A stretch of DNA of 64,000 nt from Ornithodoros turicata (Eukaryota > Arthropoda > Arachnida > Ixodida > Argasidae). Under the pieces are notes generated by a model. It had not been told where the DNA came from and did not search any database. It was given only the letters and a program-made list of their open reading frames with translations. Shown one piece after another: positions 37,095-48,060 of this stretch (positions are counted from its first letter, which is position 1; every line of letters begins with the position of its first letter). A program made the position numbers and the translations under genes. The DNA lies in assembly GCF_037126465.1 (NCBI RefSeq), contig NC_088202.1, positions 97,495,962 through 97,559,961 on the forward strand, written 5' to 3'.

Positions 37095-37239
37095 TGTAAC
37101 ACACTAACAAAACGCTGTTTATTAACAGTCAGCTACGTGGGTAGAGGCGCGGCTCCTGAATCAGAATTAGTACATTCGTGGCGCGCGGCTTGCGGCATAT
37201 GACACTTCTTCGGTGCCGCCAGCCTGTAGCACCACTACA
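37095..37239 (-). repeat. 3' LTR of the gypsy element
   Basis: In element orientation the LTR starts TGTAGTGGTGCTACAGG and ends GTTACA. It contains AATAAACAGCG, which includes a polyadenylation signal. It matches the LTR at 39480-39623 with roughly one difference in ten, so the insertion is old. Confidence 0.88.
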
Positions 37240-37240
37240 C

Positions 37241-38650
37241 TTACTGCTTATCAGGTGGAGCCGTACCGCTGTGGTGGTTGATGTACACTTCCAGGATACC
37301 TTCGCAATTGAAGTGCGTTCGGCTGTTGGCTCTCAGAGGAAGGTGCAGAATTATAATGGTCGCAGCCATTGTCGCGGGCTCAACTCCGTGTGTCCAGTCA
37401 AGTTCGGGTTGTCGTTTCTTAAGGTCATCAGCATGTACCTTGAGCTGTTTAATACCTTCGGCGTGCACTTCGTAGATGACTCTTCCTAAGCCACCAACAA
37501 TCGTACCTTACAGCCAGTGATTCTTGTGAGATCTGTCTCGTACCCAAACATCTTCATCGTACACAAAGAGCCCGTATCTGGTTGCGGAGTCGTGATTACG
37601 TTTTTGACGAACTCTCGCCGATGACGAATCATTCGGGCGATTTGGCCGTAGCATGTCAAGTTGTGTGCGACAGTGCCTCTTGTTTAGCAATTCCCACTGA
37701 GGTCATTCTGCAGTTGGGTGAGGCGTGACTCTGTACTTCAATAAAAAGTGGCGAAATTCCGTTCCTGATTTGCCGTCTTCCTTCTGGCGGCGAAGAAAAT
37801 CCTTCAGAGTACGAACGAAATTCTCAGCCTGTCCGTTGGACTCGGGGTGCTAAGACAGCGTCAAGATGTGTCTGACCCCAAGTTGATCCAAGAAGTCCTC
37901 GAACATCGTACTGGTGAGTTTAGGACCGCTGTCCGTAGCGAGTTGGACTGTAAGACCGTGGGCAGCGACGATGTCATTGAAAGCTTCGACAGTCGCAGTT
38001 GATTTGGTGGAAGTCATGAGGCGCACTTCGGGCCATTTACTGTGTGCATAAACTACAACTAGATAGTTTTTCCCGTCGAACTCAGCGAAGTCTGCGTGTA
38101 ACTGGTACCAGGGTTCTGTTGGGAGAAGGGGTGAAGGGGCACAGGAGGCTGCCGTTCCGCAGAATCACAACATGCTTTGCATGACGCACATCTTATCTCT
38201 ATGTCCTTGTCCATTCCAGGCCAGCACACCAATGTGGCCATCATGAAGCAGATCTAGTACAGTTTTGCGATGTTGCGCAGGTACAACGACAAGCATTACC
38301 CATACGACGCAACCATTCTTTGTCGTAATATCGTAACACGCTTGCAGTTCGGGGTCACGCTCAGAATTCGCCCATTTTTCCATGATGTGGTATATCTGTG
38401 AAAGAACCCGATCTGATGTAGTGGCATTGGCGATTTCTGAAGCTTTCACAGGGATCTTGTCTAGGGCAACAGAAAGCACGGCGGAGACATTGGACGAGTG
38501 GATACCTCCAAAAAAAGGATGTCATCTGCCATTGCATCGTCGAATTCTGGGTTAGGACCTGTTGGAAGACGAGACACTCTGCCGGGATTTCCGAACCGAG
38601 CTGTGGACCTGTACTGAATGTCCGAATGTCGAATGTCGAAAGAATGACCA
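37241..38650 (-). pseudogene. Gypsy pol remnant: RNase H end and integrase
   Basis: Reading leftwards from 38650 over several frames, the RNase H tail gives DIQYRSTARFGNPGR and RLPTGPNPEFDDA. The integrase zinc finger follows as LLHDGHIG and CASCKAC. The DDE core appears as LHADFAEFDGK, LATDSGPKLTS and HPESNGQAENFVRTLKD. The C-terminus includes LDMLRPNRPND and VWVRDRSHKNHWL, then a stop at 37508, and it stays open beyond. At least two frameshifts and this stop disable it. D, D and E of the catalytic triad are all still visible. Confidence 0.82.
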
Positions 38651-38651
38651 A

Positions 38652-39060
38652 GGAGTGCTAAATGAGCGTGGAAGTGACCCCAAAAATATTTTTTTGTTTT
38701 TCGCTGCGACGTCTTCTGCAATGAATAAAATCACCTCCTGCGAAAAAACGATGAGCGCAGGTAAACTACAGAGCGCGCGCAATGCTGTGTTCCGCACACC
38801 TTTCAAAAACCCTCTCCACATCCAAAGAGCGCATCGGCGAAGCAGAAGACGTCGTGACGTATCACGGGCTCCGGCACGTGACCAGTGACGTCCAAGGGCA
38901 CAGCACAGCTCAAGCATGTATAAGCGGCACGTGAGCCGAGAAGAAAAAGTAAGGAGCAAAGGCCCTGAGCAGTTTCTACGTCACGCGGGGCTCGTGTCTC
39001 TCGTCCGCGACTGCTTTTTCCAACTGCAGCGCGCAACCAGCGCGCGGTTTACGTCAGCGG
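38652..39060 (+). mobile_element. MITE relic inside the gypsy element (same family as 34310-34765)
   Basis: It shares AAGGAGTG...GTGACCCC, AATGAATAAAATCACCTCCT, AACGATGAGCG, GTTCCGCACACCTTTC, AAGAGCGCATCGGC and CTCAAGCATGTATAA with the TTAA-flanked element, in the same order. Its right terminus was not found. It marks the place where gag and pol sequence has been lost. Confidence 0.65.
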
Positions 39061-39185
39061 TACCCAGCGCGAGAATCAAAACATTCCTTCAGTTCGTCTT
39101 CACCATTCAACCTAGCCGGTTATTAAAAAGGCTACCTCCCCTCCAGACTCACTTGTCGTCTCAGTCCCGACAAGTTGTATGAGCT

Positions 39186-39464
39186 GAATCGAAGAGCGCA
39201 GAACTTTCAAAAAGTCTCCGCTTCTAATAGAACTATCAAAGTGTTCCTACGGTCGACTTCTGACGTGATTACGGACACGTCGAGGCAAGCTTGTAGACGA
39301 ATCTGGTACTGTGCCCAGTCTTCCTTCTCAGGATCGAACGTTTCTGGGCCGATGAACCTTGAAGTTCCAGCGGGAGCTTGCGCAGAGCAAGCGGGATTTG
39401 AATTTCCGGTAGCCACCGGAGGTGTCATCCTAGCTCGCAAGTGCCTCCAGGAGCCTAGCTGCAA
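39186..39464 (-). pseudogene. Gypsy gag N-terminal fragment
   Basis: The frame reads AGTSRFIGPETFDPEKEDWA and QYQIRLQACLDVSVITSEVD, the usual start of gypsy Gag (F-x-G-P, E-x-W-x-x-Y-x-x-R-L). After about 85 codons a frameshift occurs at GAGACTTTTT and recognisable gag ends near 39186. It sits immediately inside the 5' LTR as expected. Confidence 0.75.
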
Positions 39465-39479
39465 TCAGCTCGTCGCCAG

Positions 39480-39623
39480 TGTAACAGAGTAACAAAACGC
39501 TGTTTATTAACAGACGGCTACGTGGGCAGCAGCGCGGCTCCTGAATTAGAATGACCACATTCGTGGCTTGCGGCTTGCGGCATATGACACTTCTTCGGTG
39601 TCGCCACCTGTAGCGCCACTACA
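39480..39623 (-). repeat. 5' LTR of the gypsy element
   Basis: The LTR has TG...CA ends and the internal words CATATGCCGCAAGCCGCAAG and TTAATAAACAGCGTTTTGTT. Directly inside it the sequence CTGGCGACGAGCTGATTG follows, the position of the primer-binding site. Confidence 0.88.
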
Positions 39624-40254
39624 TTGACAGAGCAATCACGACAGTGCAATTTGCAAGTGATGTTTGTACTTCTACGTGGGCACTGTGCACAATATTAAAA
39701 ACCGAGCACAAACCGCAGGAGTTCAATGAGCGCGAGACATAGGCATGGTGCAATACCGCGGCGGTATTGGAAGAAGCTCTCATATACGTAATGCACCATC
39801 CTTCCATATATAATAAATATGAATTACATAGTAATACGTTCTCATTCGGTCTTGCGTGGCAGTGCGTTTGACTTCGCAGTGTCGTAAGTCCGAGATAGAT
39901 AATGGCAATAACAGTGCGTTGCATGGTGCAGTGATAGAATTTCTCGCTAAGAAAGGGACAACACCGAATAGTATTCGAAAATGTGCTATTTTTTTCATCT
40001 TTTATTGTCCCCAAACAGTTAGTTTACCTAGTTTTGCCCAGACACAGGTTTTTCACGTTGTGGAACTTTAACTCCTCTGTTCTTTGGTGCTTTTGTGTTG
40101 TGGAGTGTCACGGCGAATTCGCAGCAATCCGGTGACCTACCATTTGAAGTTCGCGCCCAAGCTTTTAGGGCCTTCCTATTCGTACACACATATCACACAC
40201 GTGACATAACGCATAATTGAATGTGCCCTCTCTCATACGTGTTGCAGCATCCTT
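39624..40254. other. Intron DNA, no recognised feature
   Basis: Short frames up to 131 aa exist on the minus strand, none with a recognisable motif. Confidence 0.4.
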
Positions 40255-40412
40255 CCATATATACCCGGGTTCGAATTCTGGTGCCGGCTGTGCTGTCTGG
40301 GGTTCAGTCAGGTTTGGGGTTGAGGGTAGGCGTTAGTCGTGACATTGCCTACGTCTGTGAGGCCGACAACGGCGAGCTCTTTCACTACCACCACCATCAC
40401 CACGCCCTCCTC
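40255..40412 (+). mobile_element. SINE fragment with tail type 2
   Basis: CCCGGGTTCGAATTCTGGTG and CCGGCTGTGCTGTCTGGGGT are the head and core. AGTCGTGACATTGCCTACGT, GTGAGGCCGACAACGGCGAG and a CAC-rich end form the second tail type, also seen at 50371-50632. Part of the core is deleted. Confidence 0.7.
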
Positions 40413-40640
40413 GGTAGCTCAGTCGGTAATATGTTGGCTAGCTGAGCTCAAGACCGCGGGTTCAAACCCGGTCGAGGACGGTTGCAATGTGGGGAAGGTA
40501 AACATTGCTTCAGGCACAGTGCATCGGAGATTTCCGGCGCATCTCAAAAGAACCAGACGTGGTCGAAATTATCCGCAGTCACACCCTGCGGCACGTCAAA
40601 CATGTCGCCATACTATTGGCGGCGAAACCCTCACTAGGGG
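40407..40640 (+). mobile_element. Second SINE type, tRNA-like head plus unrelated body
   Basis: CCTCGGTAGCTCAGTCGGTA (A-box) and GCGGGTTCAAACCCGGTCGA (B-box) form a tRNA-like head. A body with AGTGCATCGGAGATTTCCGG and TTATCCGCAGTCACACCCTG follows. The head is unlike the Ruka-type SINEs. It starts exactly where the CAC-rich tail of the preceding SINE ends, so it may have inserted in that tail. Confidence 0.6.
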
Positions 40641-41683
40641 CGCCACTGTGCCGTCTCTTGGTGGGGATCCCCGTTTCGGTTTCGTTTCTGTTACTTACAG
40701 TAAAAACTGTCATTTTGGAATAAAAATGCGATTTACTTGGAACACATATGTCGTTTTCTTCATGAATCACCAGGAAATATCAATGCTGGACAGCCCCTAA
40801 CACGTGCAATGCCTTTATACGCAATGCAATGTGAGAATACTGCCCGGGGACATCCCCACGACAATGTTCGTTCAGTGAACACCAGGGGGGCGACTCCCAA
40901 ACTTCTCGGCACGAATAGCCAGACAAACCTTACGTGTAACATGACGTCACCATTATTATTTATTATATTACTGAATGCATAAGCACGGCAGCAAGGTGCA
41001 TGCAATGATTTTAATTGCAAATGATTTCATTCTACTCTTCGCATCACCTATTAGGAACGGCTCCCTCGGCTCGCAACAGAGACCGATGCTAAAGCGACAT
41101 AGCGTTCGTGATGGAGAACGCCCTTCCAGGAATTCAGTGCTTTCTTTCGGGTACCTTTTCATCAGTGTTTCTCTTCCTTCGTGCACAGCTACACATATAC
41201 CCGTTGGTTTTATGTGCACATTGTGCTCTCGCTCTACTAACAACTGTCGTTTCCATCCGCACCTAGCAGGCCTGCAGATCATGGATTAGGCATGTAGGCA
41301 TCTCGTATCATTCCATTTCCTTCACACGTGTGCAGGGAGTCTCATTATTTCGTGCCACTGTCGTTCAACTTCTTTTGCATGAAAGAAGGTTAGGCAGCTG
41401 TAGGATTCGAACACACATCTTCTGGATTGCCGGTCCAGGGCTCTACACATTTTTTAAGCTACCGCACCTCTCCAACGACTTCCATTTACATTAATTCTTC
41501 CAGGCAGAAAAGAAAAAGCAACATGTCGAACCAACGAGCATGGTATTGGGTGAAGGCAGGAATACCATATTATGTAGATATAATTGTTCCCACATAGGTT
41601 TCGAAGCACGACGTTATGAAGGCCACATAAAAACGTATTCTGTTATCGAAACGCAGGGAAGGAGACACAAACGGACAGCTCAC
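40641..41683. other. Intron DNA beside the Ig1 exon, no confident feature
   Basis: A degraded tRNA-like segment may lie in reverse at about 41393-41460 (GTAGGATTCGAACACACATC). Nothing else was recognised. Confidence 0.35.
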
Positions 41684-42028
41684 CTATAACTTGCAGCATG
41701 ATGACGTAGGTCTGCGTGCGAGCCCATCGGAAGTCTACGCGGCACTTGAACTCCCCGGCGTCTTCTGCGTGGACGGGGTCTATCCTCAGGTAGGCCGGCT
41801 GGGAACTTGTATTGAACTCGTAACGGCCTCCTGTGTCTGGGCTGGGGAAGTGCCTGGCGCGCTCCAAGGGGGCGTTCCGGGCGTCCACGCTGTACACGGG
41901 GCCGTGCACGTCACTCTTGGACCACAGCACTAAAGTCACATTGTCCCGGTCATGATTCGACGGCGGTACAGAAAGGTTACACGGCAGGAGCACGGAACCA
42001 TCCACAACGGCCGTTAGTTGAGGAACCA
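41684..42028 (-). CDS. Side-family receptor, exon encoding Ig domain 1 (V-type)
   Basis: This 115-codon exon encodes the membrane-distal Ig domain of a Sidestep-like cell-surface receptor; in Drosophila, Side proteins are ligands for Beat receptors in motor-axon guidance. The acceptor is GCAATGCAG before TGGTTCCT and the donor is ATAG|GTGAGC, both phase 1. Visible hallmarks are the first cysteine in LLPCNLSVP, the core tryptophan in LVLWSKS, the family motif PVYSVDARN, and AYLRIDPVHAEDAGEFKC followed by RVDFRWARTQTY. NLS, NVT and NTS could be N-glycosylation sites. The signal-peptide exon must lie further right and was not found. A generic nephrin or hemicentin label is possible, but the PVYSVDAR and RVDF motifs fit Side best. 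Confidence 0.85.
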
Positions 42029-42413
42029 CTGCATTGCATGACACAAATATTGGAATTAGGTCAACATGAGTGCACCCATAGAAACTTAGTGGCTGATATT
42101 ACTTGAAGAGTGGAATGAGGTGAAAGAGAGAGAGAGAGAAGGGTGCCGTATACGAACCCAAAAATATTTAAATAGATCGACATTGACACGGCATTGACAT
42201 GCTCAGTATTGTGTCTGTAGTATAACATAGCTTTCAAGGTTCAAAGAAACGTAGACTTGTTCAAAAATTGGTTCGTACACGTTTACACCTTAAGGCAGCA
42301 ATGCCAGTGAAGAGATCGCTACAGCAGGGGAGCGTCCTACTAAGAACTTCTTAGATGCGAAGTAAGGAGAAAATATCGAGGGTAGAGTCGACGTCCAAGA
42401 GGTAGTAGCACAA
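42029..42413. other. Upstream intron of the Side-like gene, no signal-peptide exon found
   Basis: The signal-peptide exon was searched for here and not found. A GA microsatellite lies at about 42126-42140. Confidence 0.4.
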
Positions 42414-42460
42414 CAAGGTACACACGGTGAAGCTTTCGTGGTTTATTGCATGACACTAGC

Positions 42461-42488
42461 TTTCATGCAGTGGACTGCATTTCGTCAG
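42461..42488 (-). other. Hammerhead-like core (CTGACGA, stem, GAAA)
   Basis: On the minus strand CTGACGA is followed by one A, a perfect stem ATGCAG/CTGCAT, and GAAA. The conserved hammerhead boxes CUGANGA and GAAA are both present. The unpaired A at the first helix II position and the unproven helices I and III leave activity uncertain. Confidence 0.4.
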
Positions 42489-42680
42489 GTGTAAAGGAGA
42501 TTACAGGGGAGCAAGTACTATATACCATCGGGAGGACCACGTGAAAAAGAGAGAGCGAGGGAAGAAAGTTTAAGTATATTTCATGGTCACTCTGTCGTCA
42601 CTTTCTTCCTTTTTTTTTTTTCACGTGGTTCACTCGATGGTATCTGTATAGTACTTGCTCCTCTGTAATCTCCTTTACAC

Positions 42681-42708
42681 CTGACGAAATGCAGTCTACT
42701 GCATGAAG
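42681..42708 (+). other. Hammerhead-like core, inverted partner with a changed box
   Basis: CTGACGA, then AATGCAGTCTACTGCAT, then GAAG. The stem is kept but the GAAA box has become GAAG, which would abolish ribozyme activity. Confidence 0.4.
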
Positions 42709-42757
42709 GCTTTTGTCATGCAATAAACCAAGAAAGCTTCACTGTGTGTACCTTGTT

Positions 42758-43904
42758 ATCCGAAGTAAGGCCAAAAAAGGAAGAAACAGAAAGAAGCACG
42801 ATATAGCGACCTTCTCTCGTCAGTACGAAGTGGTTGTCTACTGGTTTGCCTGGTCTGTGTGCCGGGAAGGGCGGCAGTTTGCCCAAAAAGCAAACGAAAC
42901 TAAACTAAATGCACACATCACACTGAAATGTCCCGTACAGTGCAATGTTCATAAGCGGTGCTGGCGCTGGCTATGATGGCACTGCGGGGAGAGACAAAAA
43001 AGCGACTGTATGTTAGACGGAATCACGCCGGACGCACGCAGATTTTGGATTTGTGCCCTTTCATAGAAGCTCGCTTTCACAGAAGATTTTCCCTTTCACA
43101 GAAGCTCGCTGCGGTTTCCATGTTTACAGATTACAGACCTCAAGGGCTTTGCCCTACATCTTTCTAATTTAAACCACCAACTCATTTTTATATTATTATA
43201 TTATTTCTTATTATTGCATACTGATGAAATGAATTTTGAAAGCCCATTAAAACTCGTACTGGTTGTTTCAACAACATTACGTCCAAGAAGCCCAGATCGC
43301 AAACAGGTGTAAGCAGCGTAATTTTCGACGGAAAAATGAATAATGCATTTCGGGAAATTTCGGCCCGTTTCTTCAGAAACCCTCTGAATATTTTGCTTCC
43401 GGGTTATTGCTTGAGGGAATTGTAATGTGCGAGCGCGCATCATTACCTTACGAGAACGTACTCCACACCGGTGTGTCTATTTTCTGTGTGTCGGCAGAGG
43501 CATCCTCACAGTACATGTTTGATGCACACCAGCATACATAAATGAAGAGACTTCGGCGTAACAGGTGCGAGCTTCAACGTTGCGTATTAGGGTAAAGGTG
43601 GCTCAAAATGAGACGCGGTGCAGAACGAGACACTTTTTGCCTGACGCCAGATAATCCCAGAGAAATTCCGTATCATGAACTTCACACTTTGCTGACAGAT
43701 GTCTCTACGTGTCCGTTTTATATCGCGTAGGGAATGCCGTGATTGGTGTATGCTTTGAAGGGAACAAAAAGCATCCCTTACTCCAGGTAGGATGAAGACT
43801 TCCGGAACAGGCGCGAATTTCAGTAGTTAGCTCTTTCTCTTCATGCTTGCGCTGTTGCTTTACAAGTCCACTATGTCAGCGTTGACTCTCGAAGACGCCG
43901 TCAC
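42758..43904. other. No gene recognised
   Basis: At 43366-43376 the minus strand again shows CTGAAGA followed by a CGGG/CCCG stem, but the second box is less clear. Nothing else was identified. Confidence 0.35.
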
Positions 43905-44230
43905 TGTGCGGTGATGTGGGAAATCTAGTGCACATCCTCCTCCATCGCCCGCACTACCAACCTTTCAGAACCACTCTTTCAGTGTCTCTGAATCAGCTGG
44001 ACCCTTGCCCTCCGACCATGTCAAAACATCTTGGTCCATGGCCAAAGCTAGCAGACCAACGCTCTGCCCTACAAGCGCTTCTTAACTTTTGGGGCACCGT
44101 ATAGGACTTCGGTCCTGACTGTGACACGACTCGTTATTCCATTTCACCACATTACCGCCAGCAATGGAATAGAGTATCGCCCCCTGGCGACGAAACTCCC
44201 CAATCGTCGTCATTAAAATAAAGTTGTTGT
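43905..44230 (+). mobile_element. LINE 3' end (I-like family)
   Basis: The frame at 43916-44104 reads VHILLHRPHYQPFRTTLS and ALQALLNFWGTV before a stop, the usual C-terminus after the ORF2 zinc knuckle. The 3' UTR contains AGGACTTCGGTCCTGACTGT and AGAGTATCGCCCCCTGGCGA, and it ends in AAATAAAGTTGTTGTTGT. The same 3' UTR recurs at 52385-52565. Confidence 0.7.
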
Positions 44231-45167
44231 TGTGTAAGTTCGCATTCTTTTTGTTTAGGTGTGCGCAAAATTAGGCTCCCTAGGTCTTGGTAGAAAGTAA
44301 CTGTTCTGATGCTAGGACTATCCCTGGGTCATCTGGTTCCGCGGAGAAATGCTAAAAATGGTAGTGTAAGGTACGTAAGGATATGAACGTGGCATGACGC
44401 ACCAATGTGTCATTTAGGAAGACGTAGAACAACAATTAAGTAGCGTTATGCTCGTTCGCGAAGTATTTCTCACTCATTTTCTACGATGGTGTGTGGAAGG
44501 GACAAACAAATTTTGGGAAGCGGATGGGGACGATGAAGCGAAACAAAAGCGGCCGGATAAGCCACGTTCGTTATACAACAGACTCACGTTGCCTTATTTG
44601 CAAAGGACCATCGCATGCGGAGGATAGGCTAAAAAAAAAATGCGTTGGGGATTATGAAGTTCACTTTGCTTGTTTCTATTTCAGGAACAAACTGTACGGT
44701 TCATGGTGCTTGGTTTTCTCATTTTGCCCCGGCGGTCGGTGCACAATGAGACGATTGCGACATCTGAAATTCACAGCAAATTTCCATGCTACATTCAGCC
44801 TTCTGCTTCTATACTTGCAGGTCAGAAGCTCGATACGCCTAAAAACGCTCGTATGGTTACTCTTGCCCGAAATAGAATTACAAAGAAGAAATTCCGTTCA
44901 ATTCGTAATTTGTGCTTATTTTGCGCCACCTTACCCTTGCGATGATGTGCTTCTGAAGCGACAACACTTCAGTTCAAACAGTAAACACTTGTAATCACTT
45001 CGTGGATTTGGAAACATTGCAGTAATTCCATTAATAGTGAGGAAACATGATTGATTATGAAAAGGAAAAACAAATTGAGAAAATTGACTCGACATGCATG
45101 GAGACCAGCTGCACTACGCATACGGAGTGGCATTTTAGAGTGTGCGGCTGCGCATTTTATGACACCA
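44231..45167. other. No recognised feature
   Basis: A 167-aa frame at 44491-44994 was examined and has no family motif or splice context. Confidence 0.4.
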
Positions 45168-47445
45168 ACAACAACAACTAAATCATGACTATGGCCTGGG
45201 GTGATTCACCGCTTGAGAGCAGTACCCTACCCCATTACACGAGAAGCATGAGATGTGAATTATGAAAATGAAGTTATGTGCAAGTCCAACTCGAACTCCC
45301 GTCGTCTGGTTGCGCAACGCTATACGTCGCGCAAAAGGAAGAAGCACATGAAAGAAGCGCCAATGGTCCTTGAGATGCAGGGGTGGACCCTACAGCGTCT
45401 GGAGCAAGCCGGTAGCCAAGAGGAACTCCAAGAACATCAGAAGTCCTCGACGGACATGGCTCTGACATGGGCCAAGAATTGCAGCCAGGTTGAACGTCTG
45501 TCGGCTAGCACCACTCAGCTGAGCACAGAGTTGCCGCCTCTCCGTTTCGTAGAGCTTACATTCTATTAGGACGTGCTCAATGTTCGCTTCAACGCCACAT
45601 TTGGAGCATAGGCAGGTGTCACGGTATCCGATTCGGCACTTGAATTGGGGAGTGAAGGCAACGTTGAGACGAAGCCTGTGCAGGAGGGACGTAAAATAGC
45701 GTGGTAAACGGTCAGGAACTGAGAAGGACATAGTGCGATCCACAGAATACATGAGAGACCTGTCAGTGATGTCCCGACTTCACTGCTGGCGAGCTAGTGG
45801 CTGAATGAGCTCATTCAGAAGTGATCTCCTGTCTCCTCTTGATAACACCGTTGGTACAACAGCCCGAGACTGTTGGGCAGCCGTTGCCGCTCTGTCGGCT
45901 TCTTCGTTTCCGCTCAAACCACAGTGACCCGGGACCCACTGCAGGGATATATGATGACCGTGATCGCTTAGAAGCTGAACCTGATGGAGGATATCAGTGA
46001 CAACTGGGGCGAGCGATCCACGTATTCCCATGTTGGCTATACATTGAAGAGCAGCCTTTGAATCTGAGTAGATGACCCAGGCCCGCGGATCGTCACAGGG
46101 CGTCTTACGTAGAAACAACAGGATAGCATATAACTCAGTCGACGTTGATGATGTGCGGTGTGAGAGACGGTATCCATGTGACACACCGTCAGTTGGAATA
46201 ACAAATGCAGACGATGAACATTCATGACTGGAGGATCCGTCAGTGAAAACTGCAGTGTGGTCAGAATAGCGATTGTGCATCATATCCGCTGCAAGCTGTT
46301 TCAGAACTGATGTAGGCACTTGGTTTCGTTTGACATTAAGACCAGGAATTGACAATGCGATCGATGGTACTGGAAGCGACCACGGAGGCGTCGTGGGCAC
46401 CACTGATCTTGCAGAAAACGGGGGAACCTTAGGTTTCACTTCCATGAAACAGTTGTATGCGTTACATTGCTTCCGGCGACAAACTTTTGCTATTAGTGGA
46501 TGGCGGCGGTGGTGTGCTCTGAGGCGCAAGTAATGGCGAATGGCCTCCCTCTGCCGTAAGACTTCAATGGGTATTTCGCGGGCTTCTGCTATCACCATCC
46601 GCGTTTCCGCGGCTCTCGGGACGCCAAGACATACCCTTAAGCTCCGTGCTAGAATACACCGCAGTCGTTGTTCTTGCGTCTGTGAAATTCCGTGCAAGAC
46701 TGGTAGGCTATATAGCAGAGTCCCTCGGACTAGGGCTTTGTGGATGGCCAGAAGAGACTTCTCATTCATTCCCCACTTCGGCCCAGCAAAATGGCGAATG
46801 ACGGAAATCCACCGGTGTGCCTTTGTGTCCAGGTGATCGATGTGTTTCTTCCAGGACAAGTTGGAGTCTAGGATGACACCCAGGAATTTATGGTTTGCTA
46901 CCAGCCTAAGAGGCGTATCGCCAAGGAAGAGCTGATACCGATGCATATGCTTCCGAGTAAAAGCCATGACTGCTGTTTTCTCAGTTGATATATCCATGCC
47001 TGCCTCCGTTAGGTACCGCAAGATGTTATCCAGGGAATGCTGAAGACGGCGTAGGATTGCAGGTCTCGATTTCCCAACAGTCCAAATGCAGACATCATCA
47101 GCATAGATAGATATATTGACTTTAGGGGCGATACAGGACTTTAGGCCTGCCATTACAAGGTTGAAAAGGATAGGACTTAAAACGCTGCCTTGTGGTACGC
47201 CCTGAGTCAAGACAACTTTCGAAGTGACTCCTTCTTTTGTGCGAACAGAGAGTGTTCTATGGCGCAAAAAATCAGCCAGCCACAAGAACATTCTGTCGGG
47301 AACGCCTGCTTGCAACAAAAGATGCAGAACGTTGGCATGACTGACGGTGTCGTAGGCTCTGTTGACGTCCAGGAACACTGCCATGACTATTTTCTTCTGG
47401 CTCCTCGCCATGACACCGAAACACATGTCTGGCAGCACAAACCTG
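45168..47445 (-). mobile_element. 5'-truncated non-LTR retrotransposon (I/jockey-like)
   Basis: ORF2 runs from reverse-transcriptase motif A to the C-terminal zinc knuckle. The 3' UTR ends in TTAGTTGTTGTTGTTG at about 45168. The endonuclease and RT fingers are missing, as expected for incomplete reverse transcription. Related 3' ends are present at 54205-54500 (minus) and 57490-57575 (plus). Confidence 0.88.
45390..47438 (-). pseudogene. LINE ORF2: reverse transcriptase, RNase H and zinc knuckle, one in-frame stop
   Basis: The RT begins at motif A (AVFLDVNRAYDTVSH) and continues with QGVPQGSVLSPILFN and the catalytic ISIYADDVCIW. The thumb includes NHKFLGVILDSNLSWKKHI. RNase H follows with TDGSSSHE, STELYAILLFL, VIYSDSKAALQ and WVPGHCGLSGNEEADRAA, so all four acidic residues are kept. 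The knuckle CSKCGVEANIEHVLIEC lies in the last 120 codons. One TGA at 45780-45782 separates RNase H from the knuckle in the same frame. Otherwise the 680 codons are open, which suggests a fairly recent insertion. RNase H within ORF2 points to the I group rather than jockey proper. Confidence 0.9.
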
Positions 47446-48060
47446 GGTTCTTTTAATATACATCCAATTATTCATTGAAGCCGAGGTTATACAGAGTATT
47501 TATATGTGGAATGTCATTTTTTTGCCTTCATGTACTTCTTCGTAAGAAGGTGAAAAAAAAAATACTTAAAGGGACCGAAAAGTGAAAAATAACCCCCATA
47601 TTTTTGCCGACTGTCGTGCACAACATCGTTGTTTGATAAGACACAGAAAGCATTACTTCTCAGTTCGGCATATTTTTTACGTATAAATATTTTAAAGATT
47701 GCCGGAACATGGACGGTGCTGCCAGCGAACGGCGAAAAAGAGCAACTTCGGTTTCAGGTCCAGGGCTCCCAGGGATTGGTCAACCCTTACCACGTGAGAG
47801 TTAATTTTGTAGAGCAAAGCTGACGCACATTATCTTACAGCTAAACGCCATTTTAAAAATGACGCTCACTTCCATAGCTTTTACGTTAATAAAGCATTCA
47901 GCTACTTCGCCGCTAGGAGCTACGATCCGCCGCGCCATCTGCAAAGCCGTCTGTGTTATCGCGTTTATTGTTTACGTCGTGGGCGGTCGTGTTGGTCGCG
48001 CGAAGAGAAGTAAATGACATGTTCGTGGTTGTCGTGTCAATTATTCTAGAGACCTGCATA

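Larger units (their letters stand above)
37095..39623 (-). mobile_element. Shrunken Ty3/gypsy LTR retrotransposon
   Basis: Two direct repeats of about 145 bases bound the element. The start of gag lies next to the 5' LTR at the right and integrase next to the 3' LTR at the left. Most of gag, the protease and most of RT are missing. The sequence between gag and the remnant pol (about 38652-39185) includes a MITE relic. The 5 bases outside the LTRs (TTGAC and TTATC on the + strand) agree only partly, so the target duplication has decayed or the ends are slightly off. Confidence 0.85.
42414..42757. repeat. Inverted repeat of a retroelement terminus, each arm with a hammerhead-like core
   Basis: Arms of about 140 bases (42414-42556 and 42616-42757) are inverted copies. 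Both contain GGTACACACGGTGAAGC-type, TTATTGCATGACA-type and GGAGATTACAGGGGAGCAAG-type words and the sequence GTGTAAAGGAGATTACAG. The spacer is about 60 bases. Penelope-like elements often occur as inverted partial pairs, so a PLE terminus is my best guess, but no coding part is attached. Confidence 0.65.

Noticed and set aside
40221..40445. Open frame ending in a run of histidines
   Set aside because: The histidines come from the CAC-rich tail of a SINE.
41393..41460. Reverse-oriented tRNA-like segment
   Set aside because: Only a loose B-box-like string is visible; too degraded to assign.
43366..43395. A further hammerhead-like core on the minus strand
   Set aside because: CTGAAGA and a CGGG/CCCG stem are present, but the GAAA box cannot be separated from the stem.
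44491..44994. 167-aa plus-strand frame
   Set aside because: No recognisable domain, mixed composition and no repeat or splice support; kept as unexplained rather than called a gene.
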